A stretch of DNA of 64,000 nt from P52-10 sp041397365 (GTDB lineage Bacteria; Pseudomonadota; Alphaproteobacteria; Rhizobiales; Xanthobacteraceae). The first letter of the stretch is position 1. Every line of letters starts with the position of its first letter. The notes under the pieces are model-generated. The model had not been told where the DNA came from. It was given only the letters and a program-made list of their open reading frames with translations, and did no database searches. This document shows positions 45,306 through 54,343 of this stretch, in pieces. A program made the translations under genes and the position numbers. The stretch lies in assembly GCA_041397365.1 (NCBI GenBank), contig JAWKWT010000006.1, positions 186,001 to 250,000 of the forward strand. The letters run 5' to 3'.

Positions 45306-46428
45306 CCATCCGCATCTGGCGGCGGCGCATCACCGTGACGCCGGAGAGAATGACGCGCAGCGCGCGCAGCGACCGCCGGCGGCCGTCCCAGGCGATGCGC
45401 GGCAACGCCATCGGATCGACCCGGCTGTCGGCGGTGATGACGCCTGCCTCGGAGGTGGCGGCGGTGGCGAAGCCCAGTTGCGAGGCGATCAGCAGATGCC
45501 GCCGCCCGAACGAGCGGCTGTCGCCGAACGGATAGGCGAAATGCGGCGCGGCCCGGCCGGTCGCGGACTCCAGCACGGCGCGGCCCATCTTCATCTCGCG
45601 CTCGGCGGCGTCGTTCAGCGAGCGCGCCAGCACCGTGTAGTTCAGCGTCGCGCTGCCGATCGTCACCAAGGGATCGGCGGCAAGCTGCATCAGTTGCAGC
45701 CAGCTCATCACCGCCTGCTCGGAGAGCGCCTTCAGATCGACGCGGTAGCGCCCGCACAGATCGCGGATCGCGGCGGAGCGTTCCGCCAGCGGCAACGAGC
45801 GCAGCCAGTCATAGAGCACGCGGTAGGCGTCGTTCTTCTCCGCGACGGTGGTGCAAGCGAGCCGCTGCTCATGGCCGTCGATGACGAGGCCAAGGCGCGG
45901 ATGCGAGGCGATCACCTCCTCCAGCGCCAGCCACCACAATTCGCCGAGCCCGTCGGGGAAACTCGCAGGCACGTACACGGCGCACGGCACGCCATGGCGC
46001 GACAGAACCGGATAGGCATGTTCGAAGAAATCGCGGTAGCCGCCGTCGAAGGTCAGGCAGACGAAACGCCGGCGCGACGCAGCCGGCGTCCGCAACCGTT
46101 CGGCGACATCGCCGATCGGAATGATATCGAACCGCCAGCGTCGCAACGCCCGGAGCACCCGGTCGAGAAATTCCGGCGAAATTTCGCGCGACAGCAGCGG
46201 CTGGAATTTGCCCGGCCGTCTCGGGCGCACGCGCTCGAAGCGGATGATGACCCCGAGTCCGCCCGTTTTGCGCCCGAGCAAGCCTGCCAGGCCGCTGAAA
46301 TAGCCGAGTTCCAGCCCCAAAGTTGCAAGCGCGCGCTTCCAGCGGGGAGAGGACACAGGCACCGAAGCGGGCGGACGGGTCATTGTTTGACGGACTATCC
46401 TTACGCTTTGTTGACAAATCATTGCCAT
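45298..46428 (-). CDS. Polysaccharide-deacetylase-fold protein lacking the zinc triad
   Basis: 376 aa NodB-homology protein. The fold can be followed (RFVCLTFDGGYRDFFEHAYPVLSRHGVPCAVYVPASFP, residues 121-158; HFAYPFGDSRSFG near residue 295). The metal ligands are replaced: TFDDG is TFDGG at 126-130, and the H-S/T-x-x-H motif is SATLNY at 259-264 (Ala and Tyr for the two His). It should not be an active zinc deacetylase. It is divergent from the GNAT-like gene and at the edge of the exopolysaccharide locus, so a structural or binding role in polysaccharide modification is possible. An alternative start is the ATG at 46383. Confidence 0.85.
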   Translation of the reverse strand: MAMICQQSVRIVRQTMTRPPASVPVSSPRWKRALATLGLELGYFSGLAGLLGRKTGGLGVIIRFERVRPRRPGKFQPLLSREISPEFLDRVLRALRRWRFDIIPIGDVAERLRTPAASRRRFVCLTFDGGYRDFFEHAYPVLSRHGVPCAVYVPASFPDGLGELWWLALEEVIASHPRLGLVIDGHEQRLACTTVAEKNDAYRVLYDWLRSLPLAERSAAIRDLCGRYRVDLKALSEQAVMSWLQLMQLAADPLVTIGSATLNYTVLARSLNDAAEREMKMGRAVLESATGRAAPHFAYPFGDSRSFGRRHLLIASQLGFATAATSEAGVITADSRVDPMALPRIAWDGRRRSLRALRVILSGVTVMRRRQMRMEA

Positions 46429-46478
46429 CGTCGGCCGCAGCCGAACGTCGTTCCCGTGCCCGAGTATAGTATTTTCCG

Positions 46479-47672
46479 ATGACCTACGCCGCCACCCTCC
46501 AAACTCGTCCCGCTTCGGCCGCCCCCGTACCGGATGCGAAGTTTTTCGCGCACGTCGAAGCCTTCCCGAGTTTTAGCGCGGTGGAATCCGTCTGGCGACA
46601 TCTTGAGGCATCGGGCGGAATGGCCACGCCCTATCAGGACTTCGATCTGGTCAATATCTGGCAGACCCATGTCGGCAGCCGCAACGGCGCAACGCCCCTC
46701 GCCATCGTCTTTCACGACGAGGACGATCGCCCGGCGGCGCTGCTGCCGCTGGTGACGGAGTCTTTCGGTCCGTTCCGCATCGCTCGCTTTCCCTGCGACA
46801 AGCATTCGAACATGAACATGCCGCTGTGGCGACGCGACTTCGCCGAGCGGGCGACGCAGGCGACGATGCAGGAGATGCTGCGTCTCGTGCGGCAGAACGC
46901 AACGCAGGTCGACGCGCTGATCTTTAACAGGCAGCCGCTCGACTGGAACGGCGTGCGAAATCCGCTGGCGCTGCTTCCGCACCAGGATTCGGTCGACCAG
47001 TGCCTCATGCTGACGATCGATCCGTCGCAGCCGCCGGCGAGCTGGATCAGCAAGTCGTTCCGCCGCCGCCTGAACAACATGGAACGCAAGCTCCAGGCGA
47101 TTCCGGGCTACCGCTACACCTTCGCGGCCACCGAAGCGGAGGCCACGCGCCTGCTCGATGGCTTCTTCACTCTCAAGCCGCTGCGGATGGCGGGACAGAA
47201 CATCCACAATGTGTTCGCCGATCCGGGCGTCGAGGATTTCATCCGTCATGCCTCTCTCAATGGCGTGTCGTCCGGTAACGCAACAATCGAGGTTCACGGG
47301 CTGGAGAGCGATGCGGAAGTCATCGCGATTTTCGCCGGCGTCCGCAACGAGCAGCGCTTCTCGGCGATGTTCACCACCTACACGATGTCGGAAGCCGCAA
47401 AGCACAGTCCCGGTCTGGTGCTGCTGCGCCATCTGATCGATCACTACGCCGAGCGCGGCTGCCCCTCCTATGATATCGGAGTCGGCACCGACGACTATAA
47501 AACCAGGTTCTGCAAGGAGATGCAGCCGCTGTTCGACAGCTTCCTGCCGCTCAGCGCCGGCGGCCGGCTGGTGGCCGCGACGATGGCGACTGGCATGAAG
47601 ACGAAGGGGCTTCTGAAGCGCTCGCCGCTCGCCGATACGCTGCGGTCGATCCGCCATCGCCTGACCGGCTGA
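46479..47672 (+). CDS. GNAT-family (FemAB/CelD-like) acyltransferase
   Basis: 397 aa cytoplasmic protein with the tandem-GNAT organisation of CelD/BcsL proteins: an N-terminal domain with MATPYQDFDLVNIWQTHVG near residue 48, the basic block SFRRRLNNMERKL near residue 190, and the C-terminal acyl-CoA fold SPGLVLLRHLIDHYAERGCPSYDIGVGTDDYK near residues 310-345. Such genes occur in polysaccharide and cellulose loci, where they are thought to acylate sugars or peptides. Divergent from the deacetylase-fold gene (50-base gap). Confidence 0.88.
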   Translation: MTYAATLQTRPASAAPVPDAKFFAHVEAFPSFSAVESVWRHLEASGGMATPYQDFDLVNIWQTHVGSRNGATPLAIVFHDEDDRPAALLPLVTESFGPFRIARFPCDKHSNMNMPLWRRDFAERATQATMQEMLRLVRQNATQVDALIFNRQPLDWNGVRNPLALLPHQDSVDQCLMLTIDPSQPPASWISKSFRRRLNNMERKLQAIPGYRYTFAATEAEATRLLDGFFTLKPLRMAGQNIHNVFADPGVEDFIRHASLNGVSSGNATIEVHGLESDAEVIAIFAGVRNEQRFSAMFTTYTMSEAAKHSPGLVLLRHLIDHYAERGCPSYDIGVGTDDYKTRFCKEMQPLFDSFLPLSAGGRLVAATMATGMKTKGLLKRSPLADTLRSIRHRLTG

Positions 47673-47696
47673 CGGTTAGCGCCACATCCGAAAGCC

Positions 47697-47797
47697 GTCA
47701 TACTCCGCCAAAGCGGAGCATCCAGTATTCTGTGTCAGGTGTGAATTTCCCTCACATCCGCCCCGTGTACTGGATGCCCGCTTTCGCCGGCATCACA
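47697..47797. repeat. Imperfect ~30-bp inverted repeat between convergent genes
   Basis: The left arm (47697-47728) ends AAGCGGAGCATCCAGTA and the right arm (47768-47797) begins TACTGGATGCCCGCTTTC; the arms match over about 30 bases with a few mismatches around a ~40-base centre. It resembles a dispersed rhizobial palindromic repeat and separates the GNAT and Wzz-like genes. It could act as a transcription barrier. Confidence 0.65.
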
Positions 47798-47815
47798 GTC
47801 ACGATTTCATACACT

Positions 47816-50008
47816 CTAAGCCGCCACCAGACGACCGTCCGGCCGTGTCAACGCATCCGGATCGATCCAGCTTTCGACCAGCGTAACGCCGCGGAATCCG
47901 GCGAGCCGCAATTCGTCGCTGACGATTTTACGCGTGTCGCCAGACAGTCCCGCGACGCCGACCAGCACCGCATGCGCGTTGGTCGCGACCAGATGCTCGG
48001 GCACATTGTCGAGCGCGCCTGCGTCCAGCACCACATAGTCATAGACCCGTTGCAGCGCGTCGATGGTCATCGTCAGACGCGGCGAATGCAGTACGGTCGG
48101 ATCCGCCGCGCGCACTCCCCCGGTCACGATCTGAACGCGCGACAGGCGATCCTTGGTGATGATCTCGCCGAACGACGCGGTCCCGGCGACGAGATCGGTG
48201 AGGCCCGGCGTCGCGGGCTCGGACGCGATCGCCCTCACCTCGGCCGACCTCAGCGACAGATCGATCAGCACGACGCTGGCGTCGCGCGCCAGAAGCCGCG
48301 CCAGCGCGATCGCCGATTTCGAGGTCGCGGACGCATCCTGCATGCCGAGCACGGAAATCTTGCGAGCAGCCGCGCCGGCCTGGCGGATGTCGTTCAGCAC
48401 CACCTCTTCGGCGTGCCGCCGCGAGGCGGGCAGCGCATCGGCGACGGACGACGCGAACGAAGGCTGCCCGGACATCGCCAGCGGAGTCGGGATCGGCGCG
48501 GCGCCGCGCGGCGCGGTCATGCTGAGCAGTTCGCCGGTGACGATCCATCCCGCCGACAGCATGAAGGTCGCGAGCGTGGCGATCAGCACGATCGGCAGCT
48601 TCTTCGGAAATGCCGGCGTGTTCGAGACCAGCGCGCGCGAAATGATGCGGCCATCGCTCGGCCCGAGCTCGATGTTCTCGCGCGTCGTCGCCTCGCGGAA
48701 CTTGGCCAGATAGGATTCGAGCAGATCACGCTGCGCCTTGGCCTCTCGCTCCAGCGCGCGAAGCTGCACATCCTGCGTATTGGTGGATGCGGCCTGCTTT
48801 TTGAGCTGGTCGAGGCTGGCGTTCATGTTCTCCATGCGCGCGCCGGCGATGCGCGCGTCGTTCTCCAGCGAGCGGGAAATCTTTCCGGCCTCGTCGCGCA
48901 ATTGCGTATCGAGATCGGCGATCTGCGCCCGCAATTCGCGAATCCGCGGATGCTGCCCGAGCAGTGTCGTCGACTGTTCGGCCAGTTGCGCGCGCAAGGT
49001 GGCGCGCTGTTCCGAGAGCCGCCGCACCAGTTCGGAATTCAGAACCTCGGACGCCTCGATCGGACGCCCGCTTTGCAGCATGCCGCGAATGAGCCGCGCC
49101 TTCGACTCGGCGTCGGATTTCTGCGCGCGCGCGGTGCTGAGCTGGGTGTTGATCTCTCCGAGCTGCTGATTGGACAAAGTGGTGTTGTTGGTGCCGACAA
49201 ACAGGCTCGCCTGACCGCGGAAATCCTCGACGCGCGCTTCGGCCTCGGCAACCTTCTTGCGCAAGCCTTCGATCTCGCCCGAAAGCCATTGTCCGGCGGA
49301 GCGCGCCTGATCCTGCTTCGCGCCCTGCTGCATCGTCAGATAGCCTTCGGCGATGGCGTTGGCGACACGGGCGGCGAGATCGGGATCGCCCGACTGGAAT
49401 TCCACGACGATGACACGCGACTTGTCGACGGCGTAAACGGCCAAACGGTCGTAATAGGCTTCGAGCACCCGCTCCTCGGCGGACAATTTCAGCGGATCGC
49501 GGCCGATCCCGAACATTCCGAGGATCGTCTTCAGCGGCGAAACCCCTCGCAATGTCGGATCGAATTCGGGCCGCTCACCGAGCTTCAGCTTGTGAATGAT
49601 CTCACGCGCGAGATCGCGCGACATGACGATCTGCACCTGGCTGGTGACGGCCTCGGTATCGAGGCTCGCACGTTCCTCGTTCCGCTCCACGCTCGGCCGC
49701 AGGAAGACGTTCTCGCGGCCATCGACAAGAATGCGGGCCTCCGACTTGTAGCGGGGCGAGACCAGATTGACGGCGGCGAAGGACAAGATCGCGGCGGCGA
49801 GAGTCGGAATGACGATCCAGGCGCGGCGGCGCATCAGCGCACGCCAGACGAGGCGCAAATCGAGATCGCCAAAAGCGGATGGCGCGGCGGGAATGGCGGC
49901 GGCGACTGACGGCGGCGGCACCGGCCGCGCGAATGAAGGCTCGGCACCGGCTGGTTGTGCGGCGTGGGCCGTCCTGGACTTGAACGTCGGCCAAAGATTG
50001 AAACGCAT
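47816..50008 (-). CDS. Polysaccharide co-polymerase (Wzz/GumC-type) with a degenerate BY-kinase-like domain
   Basis: About 730 aa. A Pro/Ala-rich cytoplasmic N-terminus precedes the first span (RRRAWIVIPTLAAAILSFAAV near residue 60). A long periplasmic coiled-coil domain follows (about 95-500), then the PxxP-type block ALVSNTPAFPKKLPIVLIATLATF and the second span near residue 475. The C-terminal ~190 residues have the ParA/BY-kinase fold. Its P-loop is GMQDASATSKS (555-565), without the glycines of a Walker A motif, and there is no C-terminal tyrosine cluster, so kinase activity is doubtful. It likely sets polymer length for the locus. ATG 50008 has GGGAG seven bases upstream. Confidence 0.9.
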   Translation of the reverse strand: MRFNLWPTFKSRTAHAAQPAGAEPSFARPVPPPSVAAAIPAAPSAFGDLDLRLVWRALMRRRAWIVIPTLAAAILSFAAVNLVSPRYKSEARILVDGRENVFLRPSVERNEERASLDTEAVTSQVQIVMSRDLAREIIHKLKLGERPEFDPTLRGVSPLKTILGMFGIGRDPLKLSAEERVLEAYYDRLAVYAVDKSRVIVVEFQSGDPDLAARVANAIAEGYLTMQQGAKQDQARSAGQWLSGEIEGLRKKVAEAEARVEDFRGQASLFVGTNNTTLSNQQLGEINTQLSTARAQKSDAESKARLIRGMLQSGRPIEASEVLNSELVRRLSEQRATLRAQLAEQSTTLLGQHPRIRELRAQIADLDTQLRDEAGKISRSLENDARIAGARMENMNASLDQLKKQAASTNTQDVQLRALEREAKAQRDLLESYLAKFREATTRENIELGPSDGRIISRALVSNTPAFPKKLPIVLIATLATFMLSAGWIVTGELLSMTAPRGAAPIPTPLAMSGQPSFASSVADALPASRRHAEEVVLNDIRQAGAAARKISVLGMQDASATSKSAIALARLLARDASVVLIDLSLRSAEVRAIASEPATPGLTDLVAGTASFGEIITKDRLSRVQIVTGGVRAADPTVLHSPRLTMTIDALQRVYDYVVLDAGALDNVPEHLVATNAHAVLVGVAGLSGDTRKIVSDELRLAGFRGVTLVESWIDPDALTRPDGRLVAA

Positions 50009-50203
50009 CGGATACTCCCGCGGACGCAACGTCGGCTGGGACCGATTAAAATCGATTATGGTTTCCGCCTCGTTAATCCCCGAAGTCGGCCCCGCTTGCG
50101 CAGCGCCGACACCTCATTGTTTCTTAACGGGCCGCGTTCTTAATCCTGCGGATCAACGATCGCGGGCCGCATCGGCCGGTTCCGTTCACCGGAAGTCTCC
50201 GCC

Positions 50204-51328
50204 TTGCCTGCCAAAAGCTTGAAAATTCTTCACGTCGTCCGCGCCCCGACGGGCGGACTGTTCCGACATGTCGTTGACCTCGCCAACGGACAGGTGTCGC
50301 GCGGGCACAAGGTCGGCATCGTCGCCGACAGCCTCACCGGCGGCGAGCGGGCGAACCGCATGCTCGGCGAGATGGCGCCGCGCCTCGCGCTCGGCGTTCA
50401 TCGCTTCGCCATCCGCCGCGAACCGCATCCGGCCGACATTCTTCTGTGGCCGCGCTTTTCGCGGCTCGTCGAAACGCTCGCGCCGGACGTGCTGCACGGT
50501 CACGGATCGAAGGCCGGCGCGTTCGTCCGCTTGAAACGCCGCAAGCCCGGAATGATCCGCGTCTACACGCCGCATGGCGGCTCGCTCCATTACGGTCCGC
50601 ACACCGCCAAGGGAAAGCTCTATGGCTTGATCGAGCGATCTCTGATGAACCGCACCGAACTCTTTCTGTTCGAAAGCAAATTCGCCGACACGACCTATCG
50701 GAAATTCATCGGCTCGCCGCACGGACCCGTCCGCCTCGTCTTCAACGGCGTAACGGAAGCCGAGTTCGCTCCCGTGGAAACCGCAGCCGACGCGGCCGAC
50801 GTCGCCTTCATCGGCGAACTGCGCGAGATCAAGGGGCCGGACATTCTGATCGACGCGCTCGGCCTGTTGAAAGCGCGCGGACAATCCGCTACCGCGACGA
50901 TCGCTGGTGAAGGCGACGCCGCCGATGCGCTGCGCGCGCAATGCGACCGTCTCGGGCTTGCATCGGCCGTGAAGTTCATCGGCTACGCCCCTGCCCGGCA
51001 TACATTTTCTCTCGGGCGAATGCTGGCTGTGCCGTCGCGCGGCGACTCGATGCCTTATGTCGTGATCGAGGCCGCCGCCGCCGGCATTCCGATGATCGCC
51101 GCTTCCGTCGGCGGCATTCCGGAAATTTTCGGCGAGTTCAGCGACTGTCTGGTTCCGCCGAACGATGCACAGACGCTGGCGAACGCCATCGCCGCGACGC
51201 TGGCGCAACTCGGGCAGGCGCAGGAGCGCGCAATGCGCCTGCAAGAACGCATCCGCCGTCACTTCTCTCAGGACGCGATGGTGGAGGGCGTGCTCGCTGC
51301 CTATCGCGCCGCCCGCGGCGAACATTAA
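50204..51328 (+). CDS. Glycosyltransferase family 4 protein
   Basis: 374 aa GT-B glycosyltransferase. It begins ILHVVRAPTGGLFRHVVDLANGQ and HKVGIVADS, and its nucleotide-sugar site lies in AFIGELREIKGPDILIDALGLL near residue 205 and MPYVVIEAAAAGIPMIAASVGGIPEIF near residue 285 (the EX7E-type region, here E-A-A-A-A-G-I-P). The start is a TTG at 50204; a TTG five codons later is also possible. It transfers a sugar during exopolysaccharide assembly; donor and acceptor are unknown. Divergent from the Wzz-like gene (195-base gap) and followed by the priming transferase. Confidence 0.9.
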   Translation: MPAKSLKILHVVRAPTGGLFRHVVDLANGQVSRGHKVGIVADSLTGGERANRMLGEMAPRLALGVHRFAIRREPHPADILLWPRFSRLVETLAPDVLHGHGSKAGAFVRLKRRKPGMIRVYTPHGGSLHYGPHTAKGKLYGLIERSLMNRTELFLFESKFADTTYRKFIGSPHGPVRLVFNGVTEAEFAPVETAADAADVAFIGELREIKGPDILIDALGLLKARGQSATATIAGEGDAADALRAQCDRLGLASAVKFIGYAPARHTFSLGRMLAVPSRGDSMPYVVIEAAAAGIPMIAASVGGIPEIFGEFSDCLVPPNDAQTLANAIAATLAQLGQAQERAMRLQERIRRHFSQDAMVEGVLAAYRAARGEH

Positions 51329-51434
51329 TCTTTACTTACCATCGATAACCAAATGTTTTGATTTGTCGTTTAGGGCTTGGTCTGCCGATCCAGCTTAGCG
51401 GAACGCGATCCGCGTCCTGCCCGAAGGCCGCACC

Positions 51435-52988
51435 ATGGACTCCATCAACGCCCGCACCATGCTCAACGCCGCCGCCGCCACGGCAACCGCCGAGCAATTC
51501 GGCGCAGCGCCCCGTATCGAACGGCGCCGCCGCCTGACACCGACCGCGCTGGCGATCGCCAACCAGAAGGTTCCGCCCGCGCTTTCGCCTGTGGTGATCG
51601 CGGGCGTCGTCCGCCTCATCGATTTCGCGCTCATCAGCGCCGTGGGTCTTGCCGTCTATTTCGGCTATGTGGTGCCGAGGGACGGCTTCAACGTGTTTTA
51701 CACGCTGACCATCTTCGCGTTCGCCGCCGTCTCCGTTGTCAGTTTCCAGGCCGCCGACCTCTACGACATCCAGTCATTCCGTGGTCATCTGCATCAGATG
51801 ACGCGCATGATCTCCTCATGGGCGCTGGTCTTCCTGCTGTTCATCGGCATATCGTTCTTCGCCAAACTGGGCGACGCCGTGTCCCGTCTCTGGCTTTCGG
51901 CGTTTTTCCTGAGCGGGCTCGGCGCTCTGATCGCGCAGCGCGCAGTGCTGCGCGCGATGGTCCGCAAATGGGCGCGCGCCGGGCGGCTGGACCGGCGGAC
52001 GGTGATCGTCGGCGCGGATGAAAACGGCGAAAACCTCGTCCGTGCGCTGATGAACAATTCCGAGGAATCCGACATCCGCGTGCTGGGCGTGTTCGACGAC
52101 CGCAACGACGACCGGGCGATGGACACCTGCGCCGGCAGCCCGAAACTCGGCAAGATCGACGATATCGTCGAATTCGCGCGCCGCACCCGCGTCGATCTCG
52201 TGCTGTTCGCGCTGCCGATTTCCGCCGAGACGCGCATCCTCGAAATGCTGAAGAAGCTCTGGGTGCTGCCGGTCGACATCCGCCTGTCGGCGCACACCAA
52301 CAAGCTGCGCTTCCGGCCGCGCTCCTACTCCTATGTCGGCGATGTGCCGATGCTCGACATGTTCGAGCAGCCGATCACCGACTGGGATCTGGTGATGAAA
52401 TCCGCCTTCGACCGCCTCGTCGGCGGCATCGCGCTGATCCTGCTGTCGCCGGTGATGCTCGCGACCGCGATCGCCATCCGGCTCGACAGCCGTGGCCCGA
52501 TCCTGTTCAAGCAGAAGCGCTTCGGCTTCAACAACGAGCGCATCGACGTCTACAAATTCCGCTCGATGTATCACGAGACGACCGACGCCAATGCGGCGAA
52601 GCTGGTGACCAAGGGCGATCCGCGCGTCACGCGCGTCGGCCGCTTCATCCGCAAGACCTCGCTCGACGAGCTGCCGCAGCTTTTCAACGTCGTGTTCAAG
52701 GGCAATCTGTCGCTGGTCGGCCCGCGCCCGCATGCGTTGCAGGCCAAGGCCAAGGACCGCGCTTACGAAGACGCCGTCGACGGCTATTTCGCGCGCCACC
52801 GCGTCAAACCCGGCATCACCGGCTGGGCGCAGATCAACGGATGGCGCGGCGAAACCGACAATGACGAGAAGATCCAGCGCCGCGTCGAATGCGACCTCTA
52901 CTACATCGAGAACTGGTCGCTGCTGTTCGACGCCTACATCCTCGCCAGGACACCGTTCGCGCTTTTGAACACCCAGAACGCCTACTGA
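51435..52988 (+). CDS. Undecaprenyl-phosphate sugar-1-phosphate transferase (polyprenyl transferase, WcaJ/ExoY class)
   Basis: Primes exopolysaccharide synthesis by putting hexose-1-phosphate on undecaprenyl phosphate. 517 aa. Four N-terminal spans (about 50-190) are followed by a CoA-binding-like fold (RRTVIVGADENGENLVRAL), a further span (FDRLVGGIALILLSPVMLATAIAIRLDSRGPILFKQKRFGFN) and the catalytic domain (VYKFRSMYHET, TSLDELPQLFNVVFKGNLSLVGPRPH, KPGITGWAQINGWRGET). It ends LLNTQNAY as this class usually does. The ligase-like gene follows after 13 bases. Confidence 0.94.
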   Translation: MDSINARTMLNAAAATATAEQFGAAPRIERRRRLTPTALAIANQKVPPALSPVVIAGVVRLIDFALISAVGLAVYFGYVVPRDGFNVFYTLTIFAFAAVSVVSFQAADLYDIQSFRGHLHQMTRMISSWALVFLLFIGISFFAKLGDAVSRLWLSAFFLSGLGALIAQRAVLRAMVRKWARAGRLDRRTVIVGADENGENLVRALMNNSEESDIRVLGVFDDRNDDRAMDTCAGSPKLGKIDDIVEFARRTRVDLVLFALPISAETRILEMLKKLWVLPVDIRLSAHTNKLRFRPRSYSYVGDVPMLDMFEQPITDWDLVMKSAFDRLVGGIALILLSPVMLATAIAIRLDSRGPILFKQKRFGFNNERIDVYKFRSMYHETTDANAAKLVTKGDPRVTRVGRFIRKTSLDELPQLFNVVFKGNLSLVGPRPHALQAKAKDRAYEDAVDGYFARHRVKPGITGWAQINGWRGETDNDEKIQRRVECDLYYIENWSLLFDAYILARTPFALLNTQNAY

Positions 52989-53001
52989 TGTGCAGTGGCA
53001 C

Positions 53002-54243
53002 ATGACGCTTCTTTCCCCCCAGATCGCAATGCCGGCCCAGCCGGTGGCGCCGGGCATCGCGGCGCTGCAAACGCCGTGCTGTGGCTGGTGGGAGCGAGCG
53101 GCGCGATCGTCTTTATCGAACCAGTCCGTATGAACTGGCGACGCTGGCGGCGCTGATCGTCTTTTTCGCGACCGGCTCCCGTTGCGGCCGATCTTCCTGA
53201 TGCTGATCGCGCTGCTGCTGATGCTCAATCTCGGCTACACGATCGCCGCCATCCCCGTGTTCGAGGACAAAATCCCGACCTGGATCGCGACATCCTGGTA
53301 TCTGGCGGTCACAGCCATTTTCTTCGCGATGGTTCTCGCCGACGACACCGCGAACCGGATCGACTATCTGCTGCGTGGCTATGTGGTCGGCGCGATCATC
53401 GCCGCCAGCGCCGCCGTCGCCGGATATTTCGGCCTCGTGCCGGGCGGCCATGACCTGCTGACGCTTTACGGCCGCGCGCGCGGCACGTTCAAGGACCCGA
53501 ACGTGCTGGGCGCGTTTCTGCTGTTGCCGGCGCTCGTGACGCTGCAAAGCGTGCTGACCGAACGCTTTGGCAAGGCGGTGCGAAGCGCGCTGGCCTTTCT
53601 CATCATCAGCATGGCGATCCTGCTCAGCTTTTCCCGCGCGGCGTGGGGCACGCTGGCGCTCTCGTCGATAGTCATGATCGCGCTGATGCTGCTGATAAAC
53701 CGGAGCCAGCGCCCCCGCATCATTCTGCTGACCTGTCTGGCGGGCGCGGGCGTAGTGCTGCTGATCTCGATCCTGCTTTCGCTCGACTCGGTCGGCGATC
53801 TTTTCAAGGAGCGCGCCACCCTCGCCCAGGGTTATGACAGCGGCCGCTTCGGCCGGTTCGGCCGCTACAGTCTTGGCGCGCAGATGGCGCTCGAATATCC
53901 GCTTGGGATCGGTCCGCTCCAGTTCACGAGATTCTTTCCCGAGGATACGCACAATTCGTTCCTCAACGCCTTCATGTCCGGCGGCTGGCTATCGGGGGCC
54001 TGCTATCTGGCGCTCATCAGCACCACGATCATTTACGGCGCACGCCACATGTTCGCGGACGTCCCCTGGCGTGCGGCCTATCTGGCGGTGTTCACCGCGT
54101 TCTTCGCCACCGCCGCCGAAGGATTTATCATCGACACCGATCACTGGCGGCACCTCTTCCTGCTGCTCGGCGCGACATGGGGCCTGATCGCCGCCAACCG
54201 GATGCATATGGCCAAACATCCGGCGACGCTCCGAAGCGGCTGA
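53002..54243 (+). CDS. O-antigen ligase/polymerase-like membrane protein (three apparent deletions near the start)
   Basis: About 414 aa after correction, ten or more membrane spans. The core shows RARGTFKDPNVLGAFLLLPAL, SFSRAAWGTLA and the periplasmic-loop block EDTHNSFLNAFMSGGWL with the family histidine. From ATG 53002 (MTLLSPQIAM) the frame is interrupted at 53069-53071 (A short), 53121-53122 (C short) and 53176 (C short). Together these return to the original frame and give a first span ...AVLWLVGASGAIVFIEPSPYELATL. Without them the gene would begin at an ATG at 53182. It is likely the Wzy-type polymerase or ligase of the locus. Confidence 0.85.
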
Positions 54244-54343
54244 TCCCGCCGCCGAAAAGTCGTTCATTCGGACCGCAGCCGCTTGAGCGCCTTCGCCACT
54301 ATCCCTACTTTCAACGCAACGACGTTCCGCGCGAGGCTCCGCA

